Assembly (NCBI RefSeq): GCF_001051235.1
Contig: NZ_CBTJ020000030.1
Span: 16,808-80,807 of the forward strand
Direction: 5' to 3'
Length of the DNA stretch: 64,000 bases
DNA from: Candidatus Competibacter denitrificans Run_A_D11
Lineage (GTDB): Bacteria; Pseudomonadota; Gammaproteobacteria; Competibacterales; Competibacteraceae
Positions within the stretch are counted from its first letter, which is position 1, and the number at the start of each line of letters is the position of its first letter. A program made the position numbers and the translations under genes. A model generated the notes under the pieces. That model did no database searches. It saw only the letters and a program-made list of their open reading frames with translations, and was not told the DNA's origin. Below, in pieces: positions 7,660 to 18,464 of this stretch.

Positions 7660-9000
7660 ATGAGCGTTGCAAACCGGTACGGTCTGGCGCTGGCCTTAAG
7701 TTTTCTGGCAGGCTTCTCGCTGACGGCCGTGCATACTGTCTGGGCCGATAAAGAAGTCCCCCAGGAAAACGGCAAGCTACCGTTAGATGAGCTGCGGGCG
7801 TTTACCGGCGTACTCGATGCCGTTAAGCAGGACTATGTGGAGCCGGTCAAGGATAAGGTTCTCTTGGAAAATGCCATCCGTGGCATGTTAAGCAACCTGG
7901 ACCCCCACTCCGCTTTTCTGGATACCGAGGCGTTTCAGGATTTACAGGTAGGCACCTCTGGCGAATTCGGCGGCTTGGGCATTGAAGTCGGCCAGGAAGA
8001 CGGCTTTATCAAGGTCATCGCCCCCATCGACGATACTCCGGCCCAACGGGCCGGCATCCGCGCGGGTGATCTCATCATCCGGCTGGATGACACCTCGGTC
8101 AAAGGGATGGGCTTATCCGATGCCATTCAACGTATGCGCGGCAAACCCAATACGGCCATCACCTTGACCGTCGTGCGGGAAGGCGTGCGAAAGCCGCTGA
8201 AATTCAAGCTGGTTCGTGAAGTAATCCAGGTCAAGAGCGTCAAAAGCCGCCTGCTGGAACCAGGATTTGCGTATCTGCGGGTTACACAATTCCAAGCCAA
8301 AACCGCTCAGAGCCTGCAACAGGAATTGCGCACACTCGAACAACAAAATAAAGCCCCCTTAAAAGGTCTGGTGCTTGATCTGCGTAACAACCCCGGCGGT
8401 GTTTTGAACGGTGCCGTGGATGTCGCTGACGATTTCCTGGAAGACGGACTGATTGTCGAAACCAAAGGGCGCGGCAACGGTTCTGACCAGAGCTTTAAAG
8501 CTACGCCGGGTGATCTGCTAAAAAACGCACCGATGGTGGTCTTAGTGAATGGGGGTTCAGCTTCAGCATCGGAAATTGTCGCCGGTGCCCTGCAAGATCA
8601 TCACAGAGCGCTCATCTTGGGCGAACGCACCTTCGGTAAAGGATCGGTGCAAACCATCTTGCCCTTGGGCAATGGCACGGCCGTCAAGCTGACGACTGCA
8701 CGCTATTACACCCCCAGCGGTCGCTCAATCCAGGCCGCTGGCATTGAACCCGACATTAAGCTCAAAGCCCTTAAAGTCGGTAACGGAGACGGTACGGATT
8801 CCGATTTCATCAAAGAGTCCGACTTGAGCGGCCATTTGCAAAACGACCGCACCGACCGTATTGAAAAAACGCCATCGGAAACGCCATCGGAAGCGCCAGC
8901 CAGCGCCGACAGCAGCTTAGCCCAAAATGATTATCAACTTTATGAAGCCCTCAACCTACTGAAAGGCATGACGCTTATCCAAAACCGTAAGAGCGGCTGA
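7660..9000 (+). CDS. carboxyl-terminal processing peptidase, S41 family
   Basis: A 446-residue exported serine protease. A signal peptide or anchor occupies about residues 8-30 (LALALSFLAGFSLTAVHTVWA). A PDZ domain covers roughly 90-175 (GLGIEVGQEDGFIKVIAPIDDTPA region). The S41 core holds VLDLRNNPGGVL, the catalytic serine in GGSASASEIVAGAL near residue 305, and the lysine in ERTFGKGSVQ about 25 residues later. These enzymes trim or degrade periplasmic proteins. The C-terminus has a short TPSETPSEAPAS linker. ATG at 7660 has GGAG 5 nt upstream; a GTG two codons earlier is possible. The DJ-1-like gene follows at 22 bp. Confidence 0.94.
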   Translation: MSVANRYGLALALSFLAGFSLTAVHTVWADKEVPQENGKLPLDELRAFTGVLDAVKQDYVEPVKDKVLLENAIRGMLSNLDPHSAFLDTEAFQDLQVGTSGEFGGLGIEVGQEDGFIKVIAPIDDTPAQRAGIRAGDLIIRLDDTSVKGMGLSDAIQRMRGKPNTAITLTVVREGVRKPLKFKLVREVIQVKSVKSRLLEPGFAYLRVTQFQAKTAQSLQQELRTLEQQNKAPLKGLVLDLRNNPGGVLNGAVDVADDFLEDGLIVETKGRGNGSDQSFKATPGDLLKNAPMVVLVNGGSASASEIVAGALQDHHRALILGERTFGKGSVQTILPLGNGTAVKLTTARYYTPSGRSIQAAGIEPDIKLKALKVGNGDGTDSDFIKESDLSGHLQNDRTDRIEKTPSETPSEAPASADSSLAQNDYQLYEALNLLKGMTLIQNRKSG

Positions 9001-9022
9001 TCCCTGTAAAGGAGCAAACCTC

Positions 9023-9568
9023 ATGGCGACTGTTCTCGTCCCGTTGGCCCAAGGCTGTGAAGAGTTGGAGGCTGTCACGATCATCGACTTGCTGCGGCGC
9101 GCCAACGTGACTGTGGTCGTAGCCGGCCTGGAAGCAGGCCCGGTGACCGCCTCGCGTGGTGTGGTCCTAGTCCCTGATATGCCACTCGATGCGGTATTGG
9201 ACCGAGATTTCGATTTGGTGGTGCTACCGGGCGGCTTGGGTGGCGCCCAAAGACTGGAAGCCGATCAACGCATTGCAGCCTTGCTGCGGCGGCAAACCGA
9301 ACAGGGACGGTATGTCGGTGCCATCTGTGCCGCGCCCAAGGTTCTGGCCAGCGCCGGCTTGCTCAATTATCGAGAAGCGACTGCCTATCCGGGTATTCTG
9401 GACGGGCAGACCGAAATACGTCTCAGCAGCGCCGCCGTGGTGCGCGATGGCACCTTCATCACATCACGCGGTCCCGGCACGGCGATGGATTTCGCCTTGG
9501 CACTGATTGATCTGCTCTGTGGACGCAAGGCCCGCGATGAGGTTGAAGCCGCTTTACAGCGATCCTGA
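9023..9568 (+). CDS. DJ-1/PfpI family protein (YajL/ThiJ-like)
   Basis: A 181-residue cytoplasmic protein of the DJ-1/PfpI superfamily. It opens with VLVPLAQGCEELEAVTIIDLLRRA, the usual DJ-1 start containing the conserved glutamate. The nucleophile-elbow cysteine lies in YVGAICAAPKVLA near residue 106, and ITSRGPGTAMDFAL closes the site. Closest known relatives (YajL) are described as redox-sensitive chaperones or deglycases; the exact activity is debated. AAGGAG lies about 9 nt upstream of the ATG, and the gene probably shares a transcript with the upstream S41 peptidase. Confidence 0.93.
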   Translation: MATVLVPLAQGCEELEAVTIIDLLRRANVTVVVAGLEAGPVTASRGVVLVPDMPLDAVLDRDFDLVVLPGGLGGAQRLEADQRIAALLRRQTEQGRYVGAICAAPKVLASAGLLNYREATAYPGILDGQTEIRLSSAAVVRDGTFITSRGPGTAMDFALALIDLLCGRKARDEVEAALQRS

Positions 9569-9598
9569 CGCTTTCCTTGACCAGTCAGCAGGAAGCAA

Positions 9599-11272
9599 TT
9601 AGGCATCCTTCGGCCAAGCGGCGAGCAAGAGACCGGCGCCAACCCCACCCAGCAGCCATGCCAGCAGCGGAGTATGCCAAGGGTTGGTCGGCAGGCCCAG
9701 ATCGGGGCCTAGCAGCACAGCGGCGCTAATCACAAGCGCCGCTCCCACCACCGCATGAAAATTGCGCCGATTTGCTCGTCGCACTTCCTGGCGCAATTGT
9801 TCCATCTCTTGCTTGTGAAGCCGTAGGGCCAGATCACCGGTATTGGCCTTACGCAGCAAACCATAGACCAGATTCGGCAGATCCGGCGTCTGATCGGCCC
9901 AGCGCGGGATGTAATACTTGATGCGTCTGAGAACCGACCATGGCCCTACCCGATCACGCATCCAGCTTTCCAAAAAAGGCTTTGCGGTTTTCCACAAATC
10001 CAGATCGGGGTCCAGTTGGCGCCCTAACCCTTCAATATTCAATAAGGTTTTTTGCAACAACACCAGTTGCGGCTGCACTTCCATGTTAAAACGCCGGGCA
10101 GTTTGAAACAGCGTCAGCAAGAACCCCCCGAAGGAAATATCCTTGAGGGGCCGGTCGAAAATTGGCTCCGAGACGGTACGAATAGCCGATTCAAACTCAT
10201 CGACCCGGGTTGCGGCCGGAACCCAACCGGATTCGATATGCAGCTCCGCTACCCGCCGGTAGTCACGCTGAAAAAACGCCAGGAAATTATCGGCCAGATA
10301 GTGCTGGTCGGTTGGACTTAAGGTACCGATGATGCCGAAATCCACAGCGATATAGCGCGGATCGGATGGGTCTTCGGCATTGATGAAAATGTTGCCGGGA
10401 TGCATGTCGGCATGAAAAAAACTATCGCGAAACACCTGAGTGAAGAAAACGACGACACCCCGTTCCGATAGCTTTTTCATATCGACGCCACGGCGCCGCA
10501 ACTCAGTGATATCACCAACCGGAATGCCGTAAATCCGCTCCATGACCAGGACGTTACGCCGGGTTTCCGGCCAGAACACCTCCGGTACGTAGAGGATCGG
10601 TGAATCTTGAAAGTTGTGGCGCAACTGGCTGGCGTTGGCGGCTTCACGGACCAAATCCAGCTCGTCGAAAATAGTTTTTTCATACTCAGCGACCACTTCG
10701 ACCGGTCGCAATCGGCGGCCTTCCTTCCAGTAACGCTGGGCCAGATTGGCGATGATGTACAAAAGATCGATATCGCGGCGAATGATTTTTTCAATACCCG
10801 GCCGTAAGACCTTGACCACGACATCTTGCCCCTCCCGCAAGCGGGCGGCATGTACCTGGGCGATGGAGGCTGACGCCAGCGGCTCGAAGCTGAAGTGATC
10901 GAAAACCACTTCGAGCGGATGGCCATAGGCTTTTTCAATAATAGCGCGGGCTTGCTCACCGGGAAATGGCGGTACCCGGTCTTGCAATCTGGCTAATTCG
11001 AGCGCGATGTCGTCGGGAAGCAAATCGCGGCGGGTGGATAACATTTGGCCGAATTTGACAAAAATCGGTCCCAAATCTTCCAGCGCAAGCCGAATGCGGG
11101 CAGCGTGTGAAAGAGGCAATGGCTGGCGGGGTAACCAGTTCCAAGGCAACAGATGGCGCAGAAAACCGACCGGCCGGAACAGGTGGGTAGCAAAAACGAT
11201 CTCGTCGAGGCCGTGGCGAACCAACACCCGATTAATATGCAGCAACCGCAATAATTGGGCGGGACCAAACAT
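9599..11272 (-). CDS. ubiB: ubiquinone biosynthesis regulatory kinase-like protein UbiB
   Basis: UbiB is a member of the ABC1/ADCK atypical kinase-like ATPases and supports the ubiquinone hydroxylation complex at the membrane. The 557 residues contain the diagnostic KxGQ motif in [17 protein letters not shown] near residue 75, the catalytic-loop-like [12 protein letters not shown] near 285 and VDFGIIGTL near 310. Two hydrophobic helices close the protein ([12 protein letters not shown] and [18 protein letters not shown]), as in E. coli. It is the last gene of the ubiE-ubiJ-ubiB series, 29 bp after ubiJ. Confidence 0.97.
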   Translation of the reverse strand: MFGPAQLLRLLHINRVLVRHGLDEIVFATHLFRPVGFLRHLLPWNWLPRQPLPLSHAARIRLALEDLGPIFVKFGQMLSTRRDLLPDDIALELARLQDRVPPFPGEQARAIIEKAYGHPLEVVFDHFSFEPLASASIAQVHAARLREGQDVVVKVLRPGIEKIIRRDIDLLYIIANLAQRYWKEGRRLRPVEVVAEYEKTIFDELDLVREAANASQLRHNFQDSPILYVPEVFWPETRRNVLVMERIYGIPVGDITELRRRGVDMKKLSERGVVVFFTQVFRDSFFHADMHPGNIFINAEDPSDPRYIAVDFGIIGTLSPTDQHYLADNFLAFFQRDYRRVAELHIESGWVPAATRVDEFESAIRTVSEPIFDRPLKDISFGGFLLTLFQTARRFNMEVQPQLVLLQKTLLNIEGLGRQLDPDLDLWKTAKPFLESWMRDRVGPWSVLRRIKYYIPRWADQTPDLPNLVYGLLRKANTGDLALRLHKQEMEQLRQEVRRANRRNFHAVVGAALVISAAVLLGPDLGLPTNPWHTPLLAWLLGGVGAGLLLAAWPKDA

Positions 11273-11301
11273 CTATTTTTGTACCTCGCAGGAGGGTCGT
11301 C

Positions 11302-11916
11302 TTAGCCCAACCCGCCAGGGGCCAGACGTTGGCGTAAGCGTTCAACCCGTACCGCCAACCGATCAGCATCCTCTCGCAAGATATCCACATCGTGCAAAAA
11401 CCGCTCGACCACATGGCTTGGCGGCAAGGCACCCAGTTCATGCTGGAGATATTCGGTACTGTTGGCTGACACCACCGCAGATACTCGACGGCCCCAACCC
11501 CGCAAGCTGCGCCAGACATTGCCTAACTGATGGGCGATGGGATCACCGAATCGTTTGGCAAGCTGCTCCTCCCAATCGATATCCAAACGGGCTAACAACA
11601 GTTGCACTTCTCGCGCTACATCGCTATTACCTTCGACCTTGATCTGACGGCTATCCTGCAAGGATTGACGGCGCCACTGCCGAAGCAGCGCCAGAGGCGT
11701 GCCGCGAATCCATACCACAGCAGTACCCTCATCGTCATCCATCACCCGGACGCCTTCCGCCGCAAACCGTAGATAAAACCGCTGCTCCAACCCTTCCACC
11801 TCAACAGCGACGGTTTTACCATCCAAGGCAGCCAGCCGTGATGCGCTGTCGGGGTCAAGCCGCAAAACCTGGTTCAGCGCAGATTCCAAACCGGTAACGA
11901 TGACAGGCGATATCAT
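11302..11916 (-). CDS. ubiJ: ubiquinone biosynthesis accessory factor UbiJ
   Basis: UbiJ is a lipid-binding scaffold for the soluble ubiquinone biosynthesis complex. The protein has about 204 residues, with an SCP2-like N-terminal domain (LNQVLRLDPDSASRLAALDGK, EQRFYLRFAAEGVRVM) and a helical C-terminus ending in a coiled-coil segment rich in Arg, Asp and Leu. The ATG at 11916 has GAGG 8 nt upstream, so the in-frame ATG eight codons earlier is less likely. The position between ubiE and ubiB is the standard order. Confidence 0.93.
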   Translation of the reverse strand: MISPVIVTGLESALNQVLRLDPDSASRLAALDGKTVAVEVEGLEQRFYLRFAAEGVRVMDDDEGTAVVWIRGTPLALLRQWRRQSLQDSRQIKVEGNSDVAREVQLLLARLDIDWEEQLAKRFGDPIAHQLGNVWRSLRGWGRRVSAVVSANSTEYLQHELGALPPSHVVERFLHDVDILREDADRLAVRVERLRQRLAPGGLG

Positions 11917-11984
11917 GTGACTATCCTCAAGATAAGCCATCCGATCCGTTTCGGTTTTGCAAGCAGAAGGTCAGGTTTTGAAAC

Positions 11985-12734
11985 TTAGAATTTATAACCG
12001 CGATGTACTGCGACAATGCCGCCGGTCAGATTGAAGTACTGACAGCGTTCGAAACCCGCTGTCTCCATCATGCCGCGCAGCGTTTCCTGATCGGGATGCA
12101 TACGAATGGATTCAGCCAGATAGCGGTAACTGTCGGCATCGTTGGCCACCAGCTTGCCAAGAATCGGCAACAAGGAGAATGAGTATAGATCATAAGCAGG
12201 TTTCAAACCGGGCGCGACCGGCTGAGAGAATTCCAGGATCACCACTCGCCCACCCGGTTTGAGCGCCGCATACATTGCAGCTAACGCCCGATCCTTGTAG
12301 GTGACGTTGCGTAACCCGAATCCGATGGTGATGCAGTCAAAGCTTTGATCAGGAAATGGCAACGTTTCCGCATCAGCCTGCACGTAAGCGATATTGCTGA
12401 CCGCACCAGCATCGACCAACCGCCGCCGCCCTTCGACCAACATCGTCGCGTTGATATCGGAGAGTACAATGAAACCCGTCGATCCCAGCAGCGGTAACAA
12501 CCGGGCCGTCAAATCGCCGGTACCGCCTGCCAAGTCCAGGACTCGCTCACCGGCACGAACACCACTCAAACGCACGGCGAAACGCTTCCATAGCCGATGG
12601 ACGCCCAGCGACATCAAGTCGTTCATCAAATCGTACTTGTCAGCGACGGAATCGAAGACATCAGCCACCTTGCGGGCTTTTTCGGCGGCGGCCACCTTTT
12701 GGTAACCAAAATGCGTGGTTTCAGATTGTTCCAT
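11985..12734 (-). CDS. ubiE: ubiquinone/menaquinone biosynthesis C-methyltransferase UbiE
   Basis: SAM-dependent C-methyltransferase acting on the benzoquinol ring in ubiquinone synthesis. 249 residues, normal length. The N-terminus TTHFGYQKV is typical of the family. SAM-binding motif I reads [17 protein letters not shown] near residue 67, followed by [14 protein letters not shown]. The conserved [14 protein letters not shown] and [12 protein letters not shown] segments complete the fold, and the C-terminal [11 protein letters not shown] is the usual ending. It is the first ubi gene of this cluster. Confidence 0.97.
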   Translation of the reverse strand: MEQSETTHFGYQKVAAAEKARKVADVFDSVADKYDLMNDLMSLGVHRLWKRFAVRLSGVRAGERVLDLAGGTGDLTARLLPLLGSTGFIVLSDINATMLVEGRRRLVDAGAVSNIAYVQADAETLPFPDQSFDCITIGFGLRNVTYKDRALAAMYAALKPGGRVVILEFSQPVAPGLKPAYDLYSFSLLPILGKLVANDADSYRYLAESIRMHPDQETLRGMMETAGFERCQYFNLTGGIVAVHRGYKF

Positions 12735-12770
12735 GCGATTCAGCGATCTCGTTGCGACAGGTCGTCAAAA

Positions 12771-13127
12771 TCAAGCTTGGCGCTGATAACCCGCCTCGGC
12801 GAGTCGGCGCAGGTAATCTTGCCAGTTGCTTTCCTGCTCTGTACCCAACTCATGCAATACGTTCCAGGAATACAGACCGGTCGAATGGCCATCATCGAAC
12901 ACCAGCTTGACGGCATAATTGCCCACCGGTTCGATGGCGCTAATATTTACCTTTTCCTTGCCGGTCACTAAGGTCGCCGTGCTTGGACCGTGACCCCGTA
13001 CCTCAGCCGACGGTGAAAACACCCGTAAATACTCGCATGGCAACTCAAAGTGAGTCCCATCTTCAAAAGCGACTTCCAACACACGGGATGCTTGATGCAA
13101 TTTGATTTCGGTTGGGCGAATGCTCAT
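12771..13127 (-). CDS. DUF971 domain protein
   Basis: A 118-residue protein made of one DUF971 domain (the N-terminal module found in gamma-butyrobetaine hydroxylases, here alone). Characteristic segments are EIKLHQASRVLEVAFEDG, LPCEYLRVFSPSAEV and the C-terminal STGLYSWNVLHELG. Single-domain DUF971 proteins are frequent between hslU and ubiE in gammaproteobacteria; a role in iron-sulfur protein handling has been suggested but not shown for this one. AAGGA precedes the ATG by 6 nt, and the gene begins 9 bp after hslU. Confidence 0.9.
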   Translation of the reverse strand: MSIRPTEIKLHQASRVLEVAFEDGTHFELPCEYLRVFSPSAEVRGHGPSTATLVTGKEKVNISAIEPVGNYAVKLVFDDGHSTGLYSWNVLHELGTEQESNWQDYLRRLAEAGYQRQA

Positions 13128-13136
13128 CGCTGATCC

Positions 13137-14471
13137 TTACAAGATATAGCGGGTCAGATCTTCATCTTTAACCAGCTCGCCTAAATGGCCATCGACATAA
13201 GCGCGGTCCACAGTGACGGTCTGGCCAGCGCGGTCGGGCGCTTCAAAGGAAATGACTTCCAGCAGACGCTCCATGACGGTGTGCAAGCGCCGCGCACCGA
13301 TATTCTCGGTGCGCTCGTTGACGTGGCAGGCGATCTCAGCGATACGCTGCACTCCATCGGCGGCAAATTCCAGTTTCACTGCCTCGGTTTCCAGCAGCGC
13401 TGCGTATTGCTCAGTCAGCGACGCATCGGGTTCAGTCAAAATCCGCACGAAATCCTCGCTACTCAGCGCGCTCAGTTCCACGCGGATCGGTAAACGGCCT
13501 TGCAACTCAGGAATGAGATCGGAAGGTTTAGCCAGGTGAAATGCACCCGAGGCGATGAACAGGATGTGATCACTGCGCACCATGCCGTACTTGGTGGAGA
13601 TGGTGCAACCTTCGACCAATGGCAGCAGATCGCGCTGGACGCCTTCGCGTGATACGTCAGGACCACCATATTCGCCGCGCTTGGCGACTTTATCAATTTC
13701 GTCGATGAAGACAATCCCGTTTTGCTCGACCGCCGCCAGCGCCTTTAACTTGAGTTCTTCCTCATTGACCATCTTCGCCGCTTCTTCCTCCTGAAGCAGT
13801 TTCAGCGCATCCTTGACCTTGAGTTTGCGGCTGCGAGTACGGTTGCTGGTCAGATTCTGAAACAGGCTTTGCAACTGATTGGTCATCTCCTCCATACCGG
13901 GCGGCGCCATGATCTCCACGCCCACGGGTCGAACTGCCACCTCGATTTCGATTTCCCGATCATCCAGATCACCTTTGAGTAGCCGTTCGCGCATCTTTTG
14001 CCGAGTCACGGAGTGATCCGCTGGCGGTGGCTCGTTAGCAAACCCGACCGTGCGGGGCCGCGGCAGCAGCGTGTCCAGCACTCGTTCGAAGGCGGCTTCC
14101 TCAGCCCGATGGCGCACCTTCTGCATTTCCTCCTCGCGGACCATCTTCACCGCACCATCCATCAGGTCGCGGATGATGGATTCGACATCCCGGCCGACAT
14201 AACCGACCTCAGTGAATTTGGTCGCCTCAACCTTGATAAACGGTGCATTGGCCAGTTTGGCCAGCCGCCGGGCGATTTCGGTCTTGCCCACGCCGGTCGG
14301 GCCAATCATCAGGATATTTTTGGGGGTGATTTCGTTACGCAGATCAGCCTCTACCCGCATCCGCCGCCAACGGTTGCGCAAGGCAATAGCCACAGCGCGT
14401 TTGGCAGCGTCTTGGCCGATGATGTGTTTATCCAACTCTTGGGCAATTTCCCGAGGGGTCATATCTGACAT
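13137..14471 (-). CDS. hslU: ATP-dependent protease ATPase subunit HslU
   Basis: HslU is the hexameric AAA+ unfoldase that feeds substrates to the HslV peptidase. 444 residues. The start [21 protein letters not shown] is the family hallmark. Walker A is [18 protein letters not shown] near residue 60, followed by the pore loop EVGYVGRD, and Walker B is IVFIDEIDK near residue 255. The C-terminal residues EDLTRYIL insert into HslV. It lies 66 bp downstream of hslV on the same strand, as in other proteobacteria, where heat-shock sigma factor usually controls the pair. Confidence 0.98.
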   Translation of the reverse strand: MSDMTPREIAQELDKHIIGQDAAKRAVAIALRNRWRRMRVEADLRNEITPKNILMIGPTGVGKTEIARRLAKLANAPFIKVEATKFTEVGYVGRDVESIIRDLMDGAVKMVREEEMQKVRHRAEEAAFERVLDTLLPRPRTVGFANEPPPADHSVTRQKMRERLLKGDLDDREIEIEVAVRPVGVEIMAPPGMEEMTNQLQSLFQNLTSNRTRSRKLKVKDALKLLQEEEAAKMVNEEELKLKALAAVEQNGIVFIDEIDKVAKRGEYGGPDVSREGVQRDLLPLVEGCTISTKYGMVRSDHILFIASGAFHLAKPSDLIPELQGRLPIRVELSALSSEDFVRILTEPDASLTEQYAALLETEAVKLEFAADGVQRIAEIACHVNERTENIGARRLHTVMERLLEVISFEAPDRAGQTVTVDRAYVDGHLGELVKDEDLTRYIL

Positions 14472-14537
14472 GGAGCAGCTACCGTCTGGGCAGGAGGCGA
14501 AAACAGCACGGTGGGCGCACCCATCCCGAAGATCAGA

Positions 14538-15080
14538 TTATGCGCCCGCCAATTCTTCAAAGGTCAGGTTCTCGTTGGTGTATATGCAGATGCTGGCCGC
14601 GATTTTCAAGGCTTGCTCGACAATAGCGCGCGCATCCAGTTCGGTATGCTCCAGCAACGCCTGAGCAGCAGCTTGCGCGTAACTCCCGCCGGAACCAATC
14701 GCCGCCAGATTCCGTTCCGGCTCAATCACGTCGCCATTGCCCGACAAGATGAGAGTGGTCCCCCCATCGGCGACGATCAATAAAGCCTCCAGCCGGCGCA
14801 ACATCCGGTCCGTACGCCAATCTTTCGCCATCTCAACGGCGGCCCGGGTCAGATTACCGCCGTGCTTCTCCAGTTTGCCTTCGAAGCGCTCAAACAAGGT
14901 AAAAGCGTCCGCAGTACCGCCCGCAAAACCGGCAATCACCTTGTTCTGATACAAACGCCGCACCTTGCGGGCGTTGCCCTTCATAACGGTATTGCCCAAC
15001 GTCACTTGGCCATCACCGCCGATCACGACCCGACCGTTACGGCGCACGGCCAATACCGTGGTGCCATGCATGGATTCCAT
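14538..15080 (-). CDS. hslV: ATP-dependent protease peptidase subunit HslV
   Basis: HslV is the threonine peptidase of the HslUV complex. From the ATG at 15080, which has GAGG 7 nt upstream, the protein has 180 residues. The mature N-terminal threonine is the first T of [19 protein letters not shown], after a short MESMHG leader that would be removed. The segments [28 protein letters not shown] and [15 protein letters not shown] match the family. An ATG four codons further upstream lacks a ribosome site. Confidence 0.97.
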   Translation of the reverse strand: MESMHGTTVLAVRRNGRVVIGGDGQVTLGNTVMKGNARKVRRLYQNKVIAGFAGGTADAFTLFERFEGKLEKHGGNLTRAAVEMAKDWRTDRMLRRLEALLIVADGGTTLILSGNGDVIEPERNLAAIGSGGSYAQAAAQALLEHTELDARAIVEQALKIAASICIYTNENLTFEELAGA

Positions 15081-15168
15081 AGAATGCCTCATCAGTTACA
15101 ACGGATTGTACACGATAAATTGCTAGGGATTGTGGGCGGCGCTATCTGCCGGAACTAGACAAAAAGAA

Positions 15169-15200
15169 GCCCCGGTTACAAGGGGGAGTGAAACCGGGGC
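15169..15200 (-). terminator. intrinsic terminator downstream of rimO
   Basis: GCCCCGGTT at 15169-15177 is the perfect complement of AACCGGGGC at 15192-15200. On the minus strand the hairpin is followed by TTCTTTTTG, which fits a Rho-independent terminator for rimO. Confidence 0.8.
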
Positions 15201-15337
15201 GAATAGTGTTATCCGGTTTTGCCAACCGGACATAGCCCGCTCAGGGAGGGAAGCGGACAGGCGTAAGGGCTTACGCTTATCACGTAAGATGGGGATGGTT
15301 TTAAAAAGTTCAATGGGCCTCAAGGCATCGCAAGAAA

Positions 15338-16654
15338 TCAAAGTCGCTGCGCATACAAGTCATGCTCATCGGCAGCTTCAATATGCACGTTGGCAAACTC
15401 ACCCACCGGCAGATCAACACCTTGCTCGATATACACCACGCCATCAATCTCCGGCGCATCAGCGCTCGACCGGGCAATGGCCGTGCCATCAGCGTCAATC
15501 TCGTCAACCAGCACGCTGAGAGTACGGCCAATTTTGCGGTGCAGACACTCGGCGCTGATGGTGGCTTGCAATTCCATTAATCTAGCCTGCCGCTCCTGCT
15601 TGATCTCCTCAGGAACCGGATCAGGCAACTGGTTTGCCGGCGCTCCGGCCACCGGCGAATAAGTAAAACAGCCGACCCGATCCAATTGCGCCTCGGCCAG
15701 AAAAGCCAGCAACCGCTCAAAATCGGCCTCCGTTTCTCCCGGAAAACCGACGATGAAGGTACTGCGCAAAGCCAGTTCAGGGCATATCGACCGCCAGTGC
15801 TGGATTCGTTTCAGACTATTCTCGGTATTGGCCGGCCGTTTCATGGCCTTCAAAACGCGCGGGCTGGCGTGCTGGAGCGGCACGTCAAGATACGGCAACA
15901 GCTTACCCTCCGCCATCAGCGGTATCAGCTCATCAACATGGGGGTACGGATAAACATAATGCAAGCGCACCCATACACCCAGCTCACTGAGCGCGGCGGC
16001 CAGCGGGGTTAACCGAGTCTTGAGCGGTCGGCCGTGCCAAAAACCCGTCCGGTAACGGACATCCACCCCATAGGCACTGGTATCTTGAGAAACAACCAGT
16101 AATTCCTTAACCCCGGCCCGGACGAGTGTTTCCGCTTCCCGCAGAACATCGCCGACCGGTCGGCTGACCAGATCGCCCCGCAGTTGCGGGATAATGCAGA
16201 ACGTGCAACGGTGATTACAGCCTTCAGAGATTTTTAGATACGCATAATGGCGCGGCGTTAACTTGATACCCTGCGGCGGCACCAGATCCAGGAAGGGATC
16301 ATGCGGCCGGGGAAGATGGGTGTGAATCGCTGCTAGTACCTCCGAACAAGCATGTGGCCCAGTTACCGCCAGCACCGTCGGATGCAGGTCGCGCACGAGC
16401 GTACCTTTCGCACCCAAACAACCGGTGACGATTACTTTTCCATTCTCGGCGAGCGCTTCGCCGATGGCATCCAGCGACTCGGCCACCGCCGCATCGATAA
16501 AACCGCAGGTATTGACCACCACCAAATCGGCCGCTTCATAAGTCGGCACCACACCATAACCTTCAGCCCGTAGCTGAGTGAGAATCTGTTCGGAATCCAC
16601 CAGCGCCTTGGGGCAACCGAGGCTGACAAAGCCGATCTTGGGTTCTTGACTCAC
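15338..16654 (-). CDS. rimO: ribosomal protein S12 methylthiotransferase RimO
   Basis: RimO is a radical-SAM enzyme that methylthiolates an aspartate of ribosomal protein S12. 438 residues in three parts: an N-terminal methylthiotransferase domain ([19 protein letters not shown], plus cysteines in NTCGFI and TGCLGA), a radical-SAM domain with the CxxxCxxC cluster in [19 protein letters not shown] near residue 150, and a C-terminal TRAM-type domain. Translation appears to start at a GTG at 16654 with AGGA 8 nt upstream. Confidence 0.96.
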   Translation of the reverse strand: MSQEPKIGFVSLGCPKALVDSEQILTQLRAEGYGVVPTYEAADLVVVNTCGFIDAAVAESLDAIGEALAENGKVIVTGCLGAKGTLVRDLHPTVLAVTGPHACSEVLAAIHTHLPRPHDPFLDLVPPQGIKLTPRHYAYLKISEGCNHRCTFCIIPQLRGDLVSRPVGDVLREAETLVRAGVKELLVVSQDTSAYGVDVRYRTGFWHGRPLKTRLTPLAAALSELGVWVRLHYVYPYPHVDELIPLMAEGKLLPYLDVPLQHASPRVLKAMKRPANTENSLKRIQHWRSICPELALRSTFIVGFPGETEADFERLLAFLAEAQLDRVGCFTYSPVAGAPANQLPDPVPEEIKQERQARLMELQATISAECLHRKIGRTLSVLVDEIDADGTAIARSSADAPEIDGVVYIEQGVDLPVGEFANVHIEAADEHDLYAQRL

Positions 16655-16857
16655 TGTGATGTCCTACACGTTGCCGTATCCCAGGCCCATTAGGCCCAAC
16701 AGCGAAAAACAAACATGAATTTCTGGATGTACGCTTGCCGGCGAATCCCGAAACTCGGTATATTATATGGTTTATCGGCTCATCAGACATGGGTCCCGGA
16801 CGCTGATCAAGCGTATCACGGCCAAGCTAATGGCATCATTGGGAAGATTTGGCAGCT

Positions 16858-17103
16858 ATGAAAAAAGGTATTCATCCCGAGTATCGTGAAGTCGTATTTC
16901 AGGACATTTCCACCGATTTCACGTTCCTCACCCGCTCTACCATCCATACCAAGGATAAGATTCAGTGGAACGACGGTAAGGAATATCCACTGGTCAAGGT
17001 GGAAGTTTCTAGCCACTCGCATCCCTTTTATACCGGTAAACAGAAAATCGTCGATACGGCCGGGCGCGTGGACCGTTTCCGCCGCAAATACGGATTGCGC
17101 TGA
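16858..17103 (+). CDS. rpmE2: 50S ribosomal protein L31 type B
   Basis: An 81-residue L31 paralogue of the zinc-independent type: [17 protein letters not shown] at the start, [11 protein letters not shown] in the middle and [11 protein letters not shown] at the end. It contains no cysteine, so it cannot form the zinc ribbon of type A L31. In species with both forms the B form is made under zinc limitation under Zur control. I see an AT-rich TATATTATATGG stretch about 100 bp upstream that may be promoter or repressor site, but it is not a clear Zur box. ATG at 16858 fits the family start; ribosome site is weak. Confidence 0.95.
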   Translation: MKKGIHPEYREVVFQDISTDFTFLTRSTIHTKDKIQWNDGKEYPLVKVEVSSHSHPFYTGKQKIVDTAGRVDRFRRKYGLR

Positions 17104-17170
17104 TCGCCGGCTTATCTCTGGATCACCATCACCTCTGCAAACGGCATCAAGCGAAGCGTTGCCGCCAAGC

Positions 17171-18013
17171 TCATGGGCCTTTTGCTTCAGCGCGCTCTAG
17201 AAGCTCCCGAACATAGCGGATCGGAATGGCGTAAGTGATGCCGCTCGGTTTCTCCAAGGCGGCTTCCTTACTTTGCTGGACGAACACCTTGTTCACCACG
17301 CCGAGGACGCGCCCAGTGCGAGGCTCGTACAAGGGGCTACCGCTGTTGCCAGGATAAGCTGTGGCATCTAGTTGAAGCACGTCATAAGGCTCTTGGCGCA
17401 GGCGTTGGAGCGTGGCGTTGTCTAAGCGGGCCGCTCCGGCGGCCGGTATCGCAACCGGTGCAATGGCGGAAACGATTCCGGTATGAGTAACCGGAAAAAG
17501 TCCCAGCACGACCCCCAGCGGAAACCCGGTAAACGCGATATCCTGGCCTTCGCGTGCGGGTCCACCCAGCATTACGGGGGGTAAAGGGGCGCCTTCCACT
17601 TTCAGCAAAGCCAGATCATGGACTGGATCAATGGCGACGCGCGTGGCCGCGCGTGACTCAATCTGCTTGCCACGGCTAATGAAAACCGCCAACGTTTCCT
17701 TACCCTGCGGATCAAGCAGATCCGGCAATCCATGAGCGTTAGTGACGACATGCCGCCCCTGGCCGACCACAAACCCGGTGGCAAGAAACTGGGCTGCGGG
17801 TTGCCGTGTCGGCTGGACAGTCCCAATGCCAACCACGCTGGCCTTGAGCTTACTAAGCACATCCGGTAACTCGGCTGCCTGAACAGATCCGGCGAGGAGG
17901 ACAGCAGCCAACCCAAGCACTGCCCTCAGCCGCGCATGACAAGAATCAAACCAGTGCCTCAACACAGCCAACCGACTCAATCGATTAAATATAGCTAACG
18001 GCAATGATCTCAT
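17171..18013 (-). CDS. trypsin-like serine protease (S1C-like, no PDZ), exported
   Basis: A periplasmic-type serine protease of about 280 residues. A hydrophobic export segment ([20 protein letters not shown]) is followed by a chymotrypsin-fold domain. The triad is visible: His in [11 protein letters not shown], Asp in [11 protein letters not shown] and Ser in [12 protein letters not shown]. Unlike DegP/DegQ there is no PDZ domain after the protease. The N-terminus is uncertain: the reading frame is open into greA, and the ATG at 18013 still overlaps the greA end by 29 bp. A GTG about 23 codons further in would remove most of the overlap and leave a normal signal peptide. Substrate unknown. 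Confidence 0.85.
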   Translation of the reverse strand: MRSLPLAIFNRLSRLAVLRHWFDSCHARLRAVLGLAAVLLAGSVQAAELPDVLSKLKASVVGIGTVQPTRQPAAQFLATGFVVGQGRHVVTNAHGLPDLLDPQGKETLAVFISRGKQIESRAATRVAIDPVHDLALLKVEGAPLPPVMLGGPAREGQDIAFTGFPLGVVLGLFPVTHTGIVSAIAPVAIPAAGAARLDNATLQRLRQEPYDVLQLDATAYPGNSGSPLYEPRTGRVLGVVNKVFVQQSKEAALEKPSGITYAIPIRYVRELLERAEAKGP

Positions 18014-18464
18014 AACTCTTGAGACCACCCGGCGTTCGTACCTCAACCACGTCACCGACCGACTTGCCGATTAGCGCACGGGCAATGGGCGAGCTGAAGG
18101 AAATCTTCCGCTCCTTGATGTCGGCCTCGTCCTCACCAACGATCTGATAGCGACTTTCTTCTCCGCTATCTTCATCGCTAAGCGACACGGTAGAGCCAAA
18201 CACCACCTTGTCCGACGCTGCTAACGTGGTGACATCAATGATCTGTGCGTTCGCCAATTTGGACTCAATATCGGCGATACGCCCTTCGGCAAAACTCTGC
18301 TGCTCACGAGCCGCATGATATTCGGCGTTCTCTTTCAAATCACCGTGGCTGCGCGCTTCGGCGATAGCCGCAGTAATGCGTGGCCGCGCCACCGCTTTCA
18401 ATTCGTGCAGTTCCGCCCGCAATTTGGCGGCGCCAGAGGTCGTCATCGGTACTCTCATACTCAT
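17985..18464 (-). CDS. greA: transcription elongation factor GreA
   Basis: GreA binds RNA polymerase and stimulates cleavage of backtracked RNA. 159 residues. The N-terminal antiparallel coiled coil holds the acidic tip region in [22 protein letters not shown], and the C-terminal FKBP-like domain includes [21 protein letters not shown]. The ATG at 18464 overlaps the carB stop codon as ATGA, suggesting translational coupling; ATG at 18458 is also possible. carA-carB-greA is a frequent gammaproteobacterial order. Confidence 0.97.
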   Translation of the reverse strand: MSMRVPMTTSGAAKLRAELHELKAVARPRITAAIAEARSHGDLKENAEYHAAREQQSFAEGRIADIESKLANAQIIDVTTLAASDKVVFGSTVSLSDEDSGEESRYQIVGEDEADIKERKISFSSPIARALIGKSVGDVVEVRTPGGLKSYEIIAVSYI

